From: Streptomyces sulfonofaciens | Lineage (GTDB): Bacteria; Actinomycetota; Actinomycetes; Streptomycetales; Streptomycetaceae | Assembly: GCF_014656295.1 (NCBI RefSeq) | Contig: NZ_BNCD01000013.1 | Coordinates: 62,001-126,000 of the forward strand | Reading direction: 5' to 3' | DNA length: 64,000 nucleotides | Program-made: the position numbers and the translations under genes | The notes under the pieces: model-generated | Told to the model about the DNA's origin: nothing | Database searches by the model: none | Seen by the model: only the letters and a program-made list of their open reading frames with translations | Shown here: positions 1 through 7,140 of the stretch, piece by piece | Position numbering within the stretch: position 1 is the first letter of the stretch | Layout of the letters: the number at the start of each line of letters is the position of its first letter

Positions 1-1
1 C

Positions 2-319
2 CTCGACGTCCACACCCCGGGCCGTGGCACGGACGTCGTGGAAACCCTCGGTTCTGGCGAACTCCTCGGCTGGTCCTGGCTGTTCGAGCCGTACCGCTGG
101 CATCTGGGCGCGCAGGTCCTGCATGCCACGCGAGCCTACGAGTTCGACGCGCACGAGGTGCGTGCCGCCATCGAGGAGGACCCGGCGTTCGGCCTCGCGG
201 TCACCCGCTGCGTGGCGTCGGTGGCGATCGGGCGGCGGCTGAAGGCGTCCCGTATGAGGCTGCTGGACCTGTACGGGCCGCCGGGCGCGCGTGCCGCACC
301 GGGAGGTGGTCCAAGATGA
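2..319 (+). CDS. Cyclic-nucleotide-binding-domain protein, C-terminal part (5' truncated by window)
   Basis: The reading frame is open from the first bases and ends at 319, so the start lies outside the window. The visible ~105 residues run from a GSGELLGWSWLFEP stretch, the typical core of a CNMP-binding beta-roll (GELLGWS / RAxEFDAxEVRA pattern), into a helical tail. No HTH DNA-binding domain follows, unlike true Crp/Fnr regulators. The stop overlaps the start of the next gene by 4 bases (ATGA), so it is translationally coupled to the hydrogenase operon. Genes of this kind often precede group 3b hydrogenase subunits in actinobacteria, where a sensory or assembly role is assumed but unproven. 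The assignment rests on the fragment and the context. Confidence 0.7.
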   Translation, partial: LDVHTPGRGTDVVETLGSGELLGWSWLFEPYRWHLGAQVLHATRAYEFDAHEVRAAIEEDPAFGLAVTRCVASVAIGRRLKASRMRLLDLYGPPGARAAPGGGPR

Positions 320-1164
320 ACGCCCCCGCGGTGGCCGCCGGCCCGTCCGCACGTCCGGCGGGGCCGCCCCTGCCGTACCGGGTGGAGGCGCGCACGGTGG
401 ACGCGCCGGACGTGGCGACGATCGTGCTGGAGCCGGCGGGCGAGGCGCTGCCGCGCTTCGCGCCGGGCCAGTTCGCGATGGTGTACGCCTTCGGTGCCGG
501 GGACATCCCGCTGTCGGTCAGCTCGATCGAAGGGGATCGCCTGACGCACACGGTCCGTGCGGTGGGTGCGATCTCCCGTGCGTTGCACGGCACGCGGACC
601 GGCCGGACCGTAGGCGTGCGCGGACCGTTCGGCACCGGCTGGGGCCTGGGTGCGTCCGTCGGGCGGGACCTTCTCGTGGTGGCGGGCGGCATCGGTCTCG
701 CGCCGCTGCGGCCGGTGGTGCGGGGCGCCCTGGCCGCACCCGGTCGGTACGGCCGCCTGAACGTGCTCATCGGTGCCCGCACGCCCGGCGACCGCCTCTA
801 CGCCCATGAGACGAACAACTGGCGGGAGGCCGGCGCCCGTGTGCTGACCACCGTCGACCGGCCGGACGGCGGATGGACCGGCGACGTGGGCGTCGTCACC
901 ACCCTGCTGGATCGTGCCGTCTTCGACCCACCGCACACGACGGCCTTCGTCTGCGGACCCGAGGTGATGATCCGCGCCGCCGCCAGGGAGCTGACCCACC
1001 GCGGACTCGGCCCCGACCGGATCGAGGTCTCCCTGGAGCGCACCATGCACTGCGGCACCGGCCACTGCGGCCACTGCCAGCTCGGGCCCGTACTGCTCTG
1101 CCGGGACGGCCCCGTCCTCGACTGGGCCCGCGCCGAACGCCTCGTGTCGGTACCGGAGCTGTGA
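316..1164 (+). CDS. [NiFe] hydrogenase gamma-type subunit: FAD/NAD(P)-binding, 2Fe-2S oxidoreductase
   Basis: This 282-residue protein belongs to the ferredoxin-NADP reductase superfamily. In group 3b (sulfhydrogenase-type) enzymes this subunit moves electrons between NAD(P)H and the small-subunit FeS chain. An FAD-binding beta-barrel occupies residues ~15-105. A nucleotide-binding half follows with GGIGLAPLRPVV (~120) and VFVCGPEVM-like residues (~210). The C-terminal cysteine cluster CGTGHCGHCQLGPVLLC (~245-262) matches the 2Fe-2S site of PyrK/HyhG-like proteins. The ATGA overlap with the upstream gene and the 1-nt gap to the small subunit place it inside one operon. The reaction is cytoplasmic; whether it favours NADH or NADPH cannot be read from sequence. 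Confidence 0.88.
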   Translation: MNAPAVAAGPSARPAGPPLPYRVEARTVDAPDVATIVLEPAGEALPRFAPGQFAMVYAFGAGDIPLSVSSIEGDRLTHTVRAVGAISRALHGTRTGRTVGVRGPFGTGWGLGASVGRDLLVVAGGIGLAPLRPVVRGALAAPGRYGRLNVLIGARTPGDRLYAHETNNWREAGARVLTTVDRPDGGWTGDVGVVTTLLDRAVFDPPHTTAFVCGPEVMIRAAARELTHRGLGPDRIEVSLERTMHCGTGHCGHCQLGPVLLCRDGPVLDWARAERLVSVPEL

Positions 1165-1165
1165 C

Positions 1166-1978
1166 ATGACGGCCCGCGCCGCTGAGCGCACCGATCGTCC
1201 GCGGCTCGCGGTCTGGAAGTTCGCCTCCTGCGACGGCTGCCAGCTCACCCTGCTCGACTGCGAGGACGACCTGCTCACCCTCGCCGAACAGGTGGAGGTC
1301 AGCTACTTCCTGGAGGCGTCCAGTGCCCTGGGAACGGGCCCCTACGACCTGTCGCTCGTCGACGGCTCCGTCACCACGCCCGAGGACGAGGCGCGTGTGC
1401 GGCACATCCGCGAGGTGTCCCGGCACGTGGTGGCCATCGGCGCCTGCGCGACCGCCGGCGGCATCCAGGCACTGCGCAACTACGCCGATGCGGCCGAGTT
1501 CCGGGCGGCCGTCTACGCCCGGCCCGAGTACATCGAGACCCTGGCCACCTCCACCCCGATCAGCGCGCACGTCCCCGTCGACCTCGAACTGCGCGGCTGC
1601 CCCATCGACCGCGGCCAGCTCCTGGAGGTCATCGCCGCACACCTGACCGGCCGGAAACCCGACCTGCCCGGCCACAGTGTGTGCTTCGAGTGCAAGCGGC
1701 GGGGCACCACGTGTGTCGTCGTCGCCCGCGGCACCCCCTGCCTCGGCCCCGTCACCCACGCGGGGTGCGGCGCGCTGTGCCCCGCCTACGGCCGCGGCTG
1801 CTACGGCTGCTTCGGCCCGTCGAACTCCACGAGGTTCCCCACCTTCCTGCCGCTGCTGCGCCGTGACGGCATGGACACCCTCGACATCGTGCGGGAGCTG
1901 CGGACCTTCAACACCGCCGCCCCCGAGTTCGAGGAGGCCGTCGGGCTCCAGGAAGCCGGACGGGAGGATCGGGGATGA
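1166..1978 (+). CDS. [NiFe] hydrogenase small (delta) subunit, group 3b-like
   Basis: This 270-residue homologue of the NADH:quinone oxidoreductase 20 kDa/NiFe hydrogenase small subunit carries the FeS relay cysteines. The proximal cluster is signalled by CDGCQ near residue 22, GACATAGG near 94 and RGCPID near 144. A cysteine-rich C-terminal part (CFECKRRGTTC, CLGP, CGALCP, CYGCFGP, residues ~170-220) resembles the extra cluster sites of cytosolic group 3 enzymes. There is no Tat signal, so it is cytoplasmic, unlike membrane uptake hydrogenases. It overlaps the large-subunit start by 4 bases. Confidence 0.9.
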   Translation: MTARAAERTDRPRLAVWKFASCDGCQLTLLDCEDDLLTLAEQVEVSYFLEASSALGTGPYDLSLVDGSVTTPEDEARVRHIREVSRHVVAIGACATAGGIQALRNYADAAEFRAAVYARPEYIETLATSTPISAHVPVDLELRGCPIDRGQLLEVIAAHLTGRKPDLPGHSVCFECKRRGTTCVVVARGTPCLGPVTHAGCGALCPAYGRGCYGCFGPSNSTRFPTFLPLLRRDGMDTLDIVRELRTFNTAAPEFEEAVGLQEAGREDRG

Positions 1979-3342
1979 CCGATCGCAGCTCAAGGGTGGT
2001 GCGCGTCGCAGCCCTCGCCCGCGTCGAAGGCGAGGGCGCACTGCACCTGAGCCTGCGGGACGGCCGGGTCGAGCACACCCGGCTGCGGATCTACGAGCCG
2101 CCGCGCTTCTTCGAGGCGTTCCTGCGCGGCCGCGCCCACACCGAACCACCCGACATCACCTCACGGGTGTGCGGAATCTGCCCGGTCGCCTACCAGCTCA
2201 CCGCCTGCCGCGCGGTGGAGGACGCCTGCGGCGTCGCCGTCGACGGGCAACTCGCCGCCCTGCGCCGCCTGCTGTACTGCGGCGAGTGGATCGAGAGCCA
2301 GACCCTGCACATCTATCTGCTGCACGCGCCGGACTTCCTCGGCGGCGACAACGTGATCGACGTGGCCCGCACCCGCCGCGCCGACGTCGAGCGCGGCCTG
2401 CGCCTCAAACAGGTCGGCAACGCCATCGTGGAACTCCTCGGCGGACGTGCCATCCACCCCGTCAACGTCCGCCTCGGCGGCTTCCACCGCGTGCCGACGG
2501 CAGCGGAACTCCGGCCGCTCGCCGAGCGGCTGCACGGGGCGCGCGAGGACGCCCACGAGACCGTGCGCTGGGTGGCCGGCTTCGACTTCCCCGAGGCCGG
2601 CTGCGGCAACGAACTGCTCGCCCTGGCCCAACCCGGCAGCTACGCCATCGAGTCGGGCACCCCGACCGTCATGACCGCGCCCGGTGCCGTGGGACTTCCC
2701 GACGACTGCGACCGCGCGCTGCCCACACGCACCTTCCCCGTGAGCGAGTTCGACGACCACGTGGTGGAGAGGCAGGAGCCGCACTCCACCGCCCTGCACG
2801 CCCTGCTCGACGGCGGTCGCCACCTCACGGGACCGCTCGCACGGTACGCCGTCAGCGGCCGCTGGCTCTCCCCTCCGGCCCGCGCCGCCGCCCGGGAGGC
2901 CGGGCTCGGCGACCCCGGCGAGGGCGTCGTCTGCCGCAACCCGTACCGCAGCATCATCGTCCGGGCGGTGGAGGTCCTCCACGCCGTCGAGGAGGCACTG
3001 CGCCTCATCGACGGCTACCGGCCACCACCGCGGCCGCACGTCGAGGTGCCGCCCCGGGCGGGCACCGGCCACGGTGCCACGGAGGCACCGCGCGGCCTGC
3101 TGTACCACCGCTACGCACTCACCGCCGACGGCACGATCACCGAGGCGGGTCTCGTCCCGCCGACGTCGCAGAACCAGGGGGCGATCGAGGAGGACCTGAG
3201 CCGCCAGGTCCAGGACCGCCTCGACCGCGGCACCGTCGGCGACGCCGAACTGGCCGCCTTGTGCGAGAGGGCCATCCGCAACCACGACCCCTGCATCTCC
3301 TGCTCGGCCCACTTCCTGGAGCTGGCCGTCGAACGGATGTGA
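1975..3342 (+). CDS. [NiFe] hydrogenase large (alpha) subunit, group 3b-like
   Basis: This 455-residue catalytic subunit binds the NiFe(CN)2CO centre. Both cysteine motifs are intact: RVCGIC at residues 64-69 (L1) and DPCISC at 438-443 (L2). His446 and a short tail follow L2, the pattern of a precursor trimmed after nickel insertion by a dedicated endopeptidase. The start ATG overlaps the small-subunit stop. The order CNMP-type protein, flavin subunit, small subunit, large subunit is that of actinobacterial group 3b hydrogenases, bidirectional NAD(P)-linked enzymes used under hypoxia or starvation. No hypABCDEF maturation gene is in the window, so maturation must be encoded elsewhere. Confidence 0.93.
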   Translation: MTDRSSRVVRVAALARVEGEGALHLSLRDGRVEHTRLRIYEPPRFFEAFLRGRAHTEPPDITSRVCGICPVAYQLTACRAVEDACGVAVDGQLAALRRLLYCGEWIESQTLHIYLLHAPDFLGGDNVIDVARTRRADVERGLRLKQVGNAIVELLGGRAIHPVNVRLGGFHRVPTAAELRPLAERLHGAREDAHETVRWVAGFDFPEAGCGNELLALAQPGSYAIESGTPTVMTAPGAVGLPDDCDRALPTRTFPVSEFDDHVVERQEPHSTALHALLDGGRHLTGPLARYAVSGRWLSPPARAAAREAGLGDPGEGVVCRNPYRSIIVRAVEVLHAVEEALRLIDGYRPPPRPHVEVPPRAGTGHGATEAPRGLLYHRYALTADGTITEAGLVPPTSQNQGAIEEDLSRQVQDRLDRGTVGDAELAALCERAIRNHDPCISCSAHFLELAVERM

Positions 3343-3443
3343 GAAGACCGGGCCCGGCCTCATGCCCCCCCAGGGCGGCCGGGGAACCCCGTGGTCTGCC
3401 GGACGCGGCCTGTTGTCACGGTAGGCGACTACGCTCTGGGGCC

Positions 3444-3596
3444 ATGACCGACGCAACCGACCGGGGCCCGCGGCGCGACGCCTCCGTCATCGTGGCCCGA
3501 GGCTCAGATGACGACGTCGCCGTTCTGACCGCCGACTTCCCCCGGCACGGTGGCGAATACGTGTTCCTGCGTCCGGCAGCGGTACGCGCGCCATGA
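3444..3596 (+). CDS. Small hypothetical ORF (50 aa), doubtful
   Basis: An ATG-started frame of 50 codons lies ~100 bp downstream of the hydrogenase operon. Codon third positions are G/C rich, but no clear ribosome-binding site or recognisable domain is visible. It may be the remnant of a longer gene or a spurious frame. From 3597 to 3976 I see no further gene, only the promoter region of the two-component operon. Confidence 0.25.
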   Translation: MTDATDRGPRRDASVIVARGSDDDVAVLTADFPRHGGEYVFLRPAAVRAP

Positions 3597-3872
3597 GCAG
3601 GAGGACAAGCGCGCAGGCGTAACCGGTCGGCAACCCGGTGACACGGCCGGCTTCCCGGTCAGCCAGTCCACTGCCCCGGCCACCGAGGGGGTGTGCCGCA
3701 CCACCGTGCGAGGACCGCCCCGGCGCCCACTGCGATCAGCAACCGGGCCAGCGCCGGGACCAGTCCGGCAGGCGCCCGGCCGGCCTTCGGGCGCGGGGCG
3801 TGACGGGCTCCGCCGTCGGCGTGGTCACGGCGTGTTCCTCTCGGTGGCGGCCCGGCAAGCCTCACGAACCAC

Positions 3873-3892
3873 CCTCTGAGCACCTTCTGAAC
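3873..3892. promoter_or_regulatory. Putative response-regulator box (TCTGA direct repeat, 11-bp pitch)
   Basis: The 20-mer cctctgagcaccttctgaac contains TCTGA twice, 11 bp apart, as expected for a tandem OmpR-family dimer site on one DNA face. A 17/20 match occurs at 6838-6857 upstream of the membrane protein gene. It sits ~85 bp before the response-regulator start, so autoregulation is inferred. Confidence 0.45.
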
Positions 3893-3976
3893 GACAGGAC
3901 GAGCGTTCGGATTCAGAGGGAACTCACAGGAAGGGGCCGAGGAAACTCCGCGAGTGGGAGGGATGCTGGACGCATC

Positions 3977-4735
3977 ATGGATACGCACAGCACGGACCAC
4001 CCCCGGGACCGGTCCGGGTCCGCCCCCGCCTCCTGCCCCGTCCGCCCTGTCAGGGTGCTCGTGGTCGAGGACGAGCCCGACCTGGCGGAGGTGCTGTCCG
4101 GCGCCCTGCGCTACGAGGGCTTTCAGGTCCGCACCGCGGGCGACGCCGCGACGGCGCTGGCCCTCGCGCGGGAGTTCCGCCCCGACGCGGTGGTGCTCGA
4201 CTGGATGCTGCCGGACGCCGACGGCCTTCAGGTGCTGCGCGGGCTGCGTGCCGAGCGTGCGGCGGTCTGTGTGCTCTTCCTCACGGCACGCGACGCCGTC
4301 GAGGACCGCATCGCGGGCATCACCGCGGGCGCGGACGACTACGTGACGAAGCCGTTCAGCCTCCAGGAGGTGCTGGCCCGGCTGCGCGGTCTGCTGCGCA
4401 GGGCCGGGATGGCGCGGCAGCCCGACGACGGGGAGCCGATCGTCGTGGGCGATCTGGTGATGCACGAGGAGGCCCGCGAGGTCACCCGCGGCGGCCAGGT
4501 GGTGGAGCTCTCCAGGACCGAGTTCGAACTCCTCAGGTTCCTGATGCGCAACCCCCGCCGGGTGCTGTCCAAGGCGCAGATCCTGGACTCGGTGTGGTCC
4601 TACGACTTCGGCGGCCGGGCCCATGTCGTCGAGCTGTACGTCAGCTATCTGCGGAAGAAGATCGACGCGGGCCGGACTCCGATGATCCACACCGTGCGCG
4701 GCGTGGGGTACGTGCTCAGGGCGGAGCCACGATGA
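3977..4735 (+). CDS. OmpR/PhoB-family response regulator
   Basis: The 252-residue regulator has an N-terminal receiver (residues ~26-140) with acidic pocket EDE (31-33), phospho-acceptor D75 in VVLDWMLPDADG, T/S near 101 and K near 124 (YVTKPF). A C-terminal winged helix (~158-250) ends with HTVRGVGYVLR, the hallmark of OmpR-type DNA-binding domains. The frame is open further upstream, but ATG 3977 is chosen because the receiver begins ~25 residues later and earlier codons look non-coding. Its stop overlaps the kinase start (ATGA), so the two form a coupled pair. The signal is unknown. The TCTGA-repeat box upstream suggests self-control. Confidence 0.9.
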   Translation: MDTHSTDHPRDRSGSAPASCPVRPVRVLVVEDEPDLAEVLSGALRYEGFQVRTAGDAATALALAREFRPDAVVLDWMLPDADGLQVLRGLRAERAAVCVLFLTARDAVEDRIAGITAGADDYVTKPFSLQEVLARLRGLLRRAGMARQPDDGEPIVVGDLVMHEEAREVTRGGQVVELSRTEFELLRFLMRNPRRVLSKAQILDSVWSYDFGGRAHVVELYVSYLRKKIDAGRTPMIHTVRGVGYVLRAEPR

Positions 4736-6198
4736 GGGTCCTGCCGCCCCGGCCCAGGCTGCCCCGCACCCTGCGGGCGAGGCTCACCACCGGACTCGTG
4801 GTACTCCTCGCCGCGGCGAGCCTGGCCGTGGGCCTGACCACGGTCCTCGCCCTGCGGAGCTTCCTTGAGCACCGCCTGGACCAGCAGTTGGTCGCCACCG
4901 ACGGGCGGTTTCCCGCGAGCCTCGAACAGGGTGAGCCCCCGGACGCCGACAACGCGCCCGACACCCGGGGCCAGGCCGATCACACCTTCGGCGCGAGGTT
5001 GGTGCCCGGCGAGCCCACCCGTGCCTCGGTCGTGGACGACGAGACCGACCGTGCCGTGCCGCTGGACGGCGCCGACCGGCACCTGCTGGCGCATCTGCCG
5101 CTGACGGGGCGGGGCCGCAGCGTCACGCTCTCCTCGCTCGGTGACTACCGCGTCGTCGCCGCCCGGGGCGACGACGGGGACGTTCTGATCACGGGGCTGC
5201 CGCTGCGCCCGGTGGCGGAGACCGTGCACCGTCTGGAGACGGTGGAGGCCGTGGTGTTCGGCTCGGCGCTCACCGTCACCGGTGTGGCCGGCGCCCTGTG
5301 GGTGCGGTTGTCGCTGCGACCCCTGCACCGGGTCACTGCGACCGCCGCGAGCGTGGCCGAGCTGCCGCTCGCCAGCGGCGAGGTGGCCATGCCCGCCCCC
5401 GTGCCGGACATCGACCCGCGCACCGAGGTGGGCCGGGTCGGCGCCGCCCTCAACCGGATGCTCGGCCATGTCGGCGACGCGTTGAGCCGGCGGCAGGCCG
5501 GCGAGGAGCGGCTGCGGCACTTCGCTGCCGACGCCAGTCACGAGCTGCGCACACCGGTTGCCACCGTGCGCGGGCACGCGGAACTGGCGCTGCGCCACCC
5601 GGGCCCCGTCCCCGCGGGCGTGCGGCGCGCGCTGGAGCGCATCCAGGCCGAATCGGAGCGGATGAGCACCCTGGTCGACGACCTGTTGCTGCTGGCCCGG
5701 CTCGATGCCGGCCGGCCCCTGGAACACCGGAGCGTCGACCTCACCCGGCTGGTGCTGGATGCCGGCGACGACGCCCGGGCTGCGGCGCCCGGTCACCGCT
5801 GGATGCTGGACCTGCCCGAGGAGCCGGTCACGGTCACGGGTGACGCCCACCGGCTGCACCAGGTGATCGGCAACCTGCTCGCCAACGCCCGTGTCCACAC
5901 CCCACCCGGCACCGAGGTCGTCGTCCGGCTGACGGGAGCTGCCGACGGAGGCGCGGAGCTGACCGTTTCGGACAACGGCCCGGGAGTGCCGGCGGAGCTG
6001 CGGGACGATGTGTTCGAACGCTTCGCCCGAGCCGACCACAGCCGCTCCCGTGCGTCCGGTGGCGGCAGCGGCCTGGGACTCTCCATCGTGCGGGCGGTGG
6101 TCGCCGGGCACGGCGGCAGTGTCGCGCTGGACAGCAGCCCGGGGGCGACGGAGTTCCGGGTGGTGATCCCCGGCCCGGGGCGCCGGCCGGCTCTCTGA
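4732..6198 (+). CDS. Sensor histidine kinase (HAMP, HisKA, HATPase)
   Basis: This 488-residue membrane kinase is the partner of the preceding regulator. It has a TM segment at residues ~20-42 (VVLLAAASLAVGLTTVLAL), an extracytoplasmic sensor loop of ~120 residues rich in Asp/Glu, and a second TM at ~168-190. A HAMP-type linker follows, then the HisKA box DASHELRTP with the phosphorylated H270. The ATPase boxes are N (NLLANARVHT), G1 (DNGPGVP), F (FERFARADHS) and G2 (GSGLGLSIV). All catalytic motifs are present. The sensor domain is not recognisable, so the stimulus cannot be named; an envelope stimulus is plausible given the linked membrane protein gene. Confidence 0.92.
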   Translation: MRVLPPRPRLPRTLRARLTTGLVVLLAAASLAVGLTTVLALRSFLEHRLDQQLVATDGRFPASLEQGEPPDADNAPDTRGQADHTFGARLVPGEPTRASVVDDETDRAVPLDGADRHLLAHLPLTGRGRSVTLSSLGDYRVVAARGDDGDVLITGLPLRPVAETVHRLETVEAVVFGSALTVTGVAGALWVRLSLRPLHRVTATAASVAELPLASGEVAMPAPVPDIDPRTEVGRVGAALNRMLGHVGDALSRRQAGEERLRHFAADASHELRTPVATVRGHAELALRHPGPVPAGVRRALERIQAESERMSTLVDDLLLLARLDAGRPLEHRSVDLTRLVLDAGDDARAAAPGHRWMLDLPEEPVTVTGDAHRLHQVIGNLLANARVHTPPGTEVVVRLTGAADGGAELTVSDNGPGVPAELRDDVFERFARADHSRSRASGGGSGLGLSIVRAVVAGHGGSVALDSSPGATEFRVVIPGPGRRPAL

Positions 6199-6218
6199 AC
6201 AGCGGGGCCGTCGGACGG

Positions 6219-6743
6219 TCAGTCGTCGTCCCCGTGGTGCACGGCGGTCCTGGAGAAGCCGTCGTGCCAGGCGGCCTTCGCGCCCGAGTCCCCTATGCGG
6301 TAGACCTCCACGACGGAGCCCGCCGCCACCACCAGCGCGAGGACCGCGGCGACCACCCGCACCGGCACCGAGGCCGTCCACGCCGCGGAGCCGGAGGGAC
6401 GCATCCGGCCGGAACCCCGGCGTCCCGCCGTCCACCAGACGGCGAGTGCGAGCACGAACAGACCGCCGGCCCACGGCAGCAAGCCGTCGCCGAGCTCCGC
6501 GTGCCTGCGTATCAGGGGATCGCTGCCGACGTGGTCCTCCAGCCACTCCCCGGCATGCGTGGTGACCGGCACGCTCAGCAGCGTCAGCAGGGCCAGCACC
6601 GGCAGGACCACGCCGAGCCTGCGGGCTCCCTCGGGCCACAGGGCGCACACCACGAGCGCGAGCGCGCTCAGCGGCACCAGCACGATCACGAAGTGCACGA
6701 ACAGGACGTGGGCGGGGAGGCCGTTGAACACGGTCAGGCTCAT
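6219..6743 (-). CDS. DUF2231-like four-helix membrane protein
   Basis: This 174-residue integral membrane protein has four hydrophobic segments: ~14-33, ~44-62, ~95-112 and ~140-160 from the N-terminus. The opening NGLPAHVLFVHFVIVLVPL carries conserved His residues (H12, H17) typical of DUF2231/haem-b-561-like proteins with possible haem ligands. A His-rich tail (AVHHGDDD) ends it. The start ATG at 6743 gives the hydrophobic helix immediately after a short N-terminus. It converges on the kinase gene and has the same TCTGA-repeat box upstream as the two-component operon, so it is a likely target. The molecular function is unknown. Confidence 0.65.
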   Translation of the reverse strand: MSLTVFNGLPAHVLFVHFVIVLVPLSALALVVCALWPEGARRLGVVLPVLALLTLLSVPVTTHAGEWLEDHVGSDPLIRRHAELGDGLLPWAGGLFVLALAVWWTAGRRGSGRMRPSGSAAWTASVPVRVVAAVLALVVAAGSVVEVYRIGDSGAKAAWHDGFSRTAVHHGDDD

Positions 6744-6837
6744 GGGACGTGTCTCCAGGGGGTGTGCCGTGCGACGCGCACGGGGCCGGGCGGCGGTGAT
6801 CGTCCGCCGTGGCAGCGCGGCCAGCCTGGCACAGCAA

Positions 6838-6857
6838 CCTCTTAGAACCTTCTGAAT
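6838..6857. promoter_or_regulatory. Second copy of the TCTGA-repeat box
   Basis: The 20-mer cctcttagaaccttctgaat matches 17 of 20 positions of the box upstream of the response regulator. It lies ~95 bp upstream of the divergently read membrane protein gene. The orientation relative to the gene is opposite to that of the first copy, which weakens but does not exclude a shared-operator reading. 6858-7140 holds no gene that I can support. Confidence 0.4.
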
Positions 6858-7140
6858 CACGGCGGGGGCCGTTCCAGCGCCCACGCGCCCACCGCCCGGC
6901 GTACCAAGGCGGGGCGGGCGGCGCCCGTGCCGCATCGCCGGGTCGGTCTTCGGCGGTCGCCGTGGGCCCGGCGGCCGCGGCCCACCGGCTCGGCCACCGA
7001 GGGAAGTGCGGGGTGGCTCCCCGGGAGCCGCCCCGTGTGCCGAACAGCGCGGCGGCGCGAGTCCGACGGGCTTCACCGGACGGTCGTTGGCGCCCCCGCC
7101 GAGGGCGAAGGCCCGGTCCGGCTCTTCGCGTCCGGCCCCG

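Noticed and set aside
1677..3596. 639-residue plus-strand open frame over the hydrogenase large subunit
   Set aside because: Pro/Arg-rich out-of-frame shadow; only its last 50 codons (3444-3596) were considered separately.
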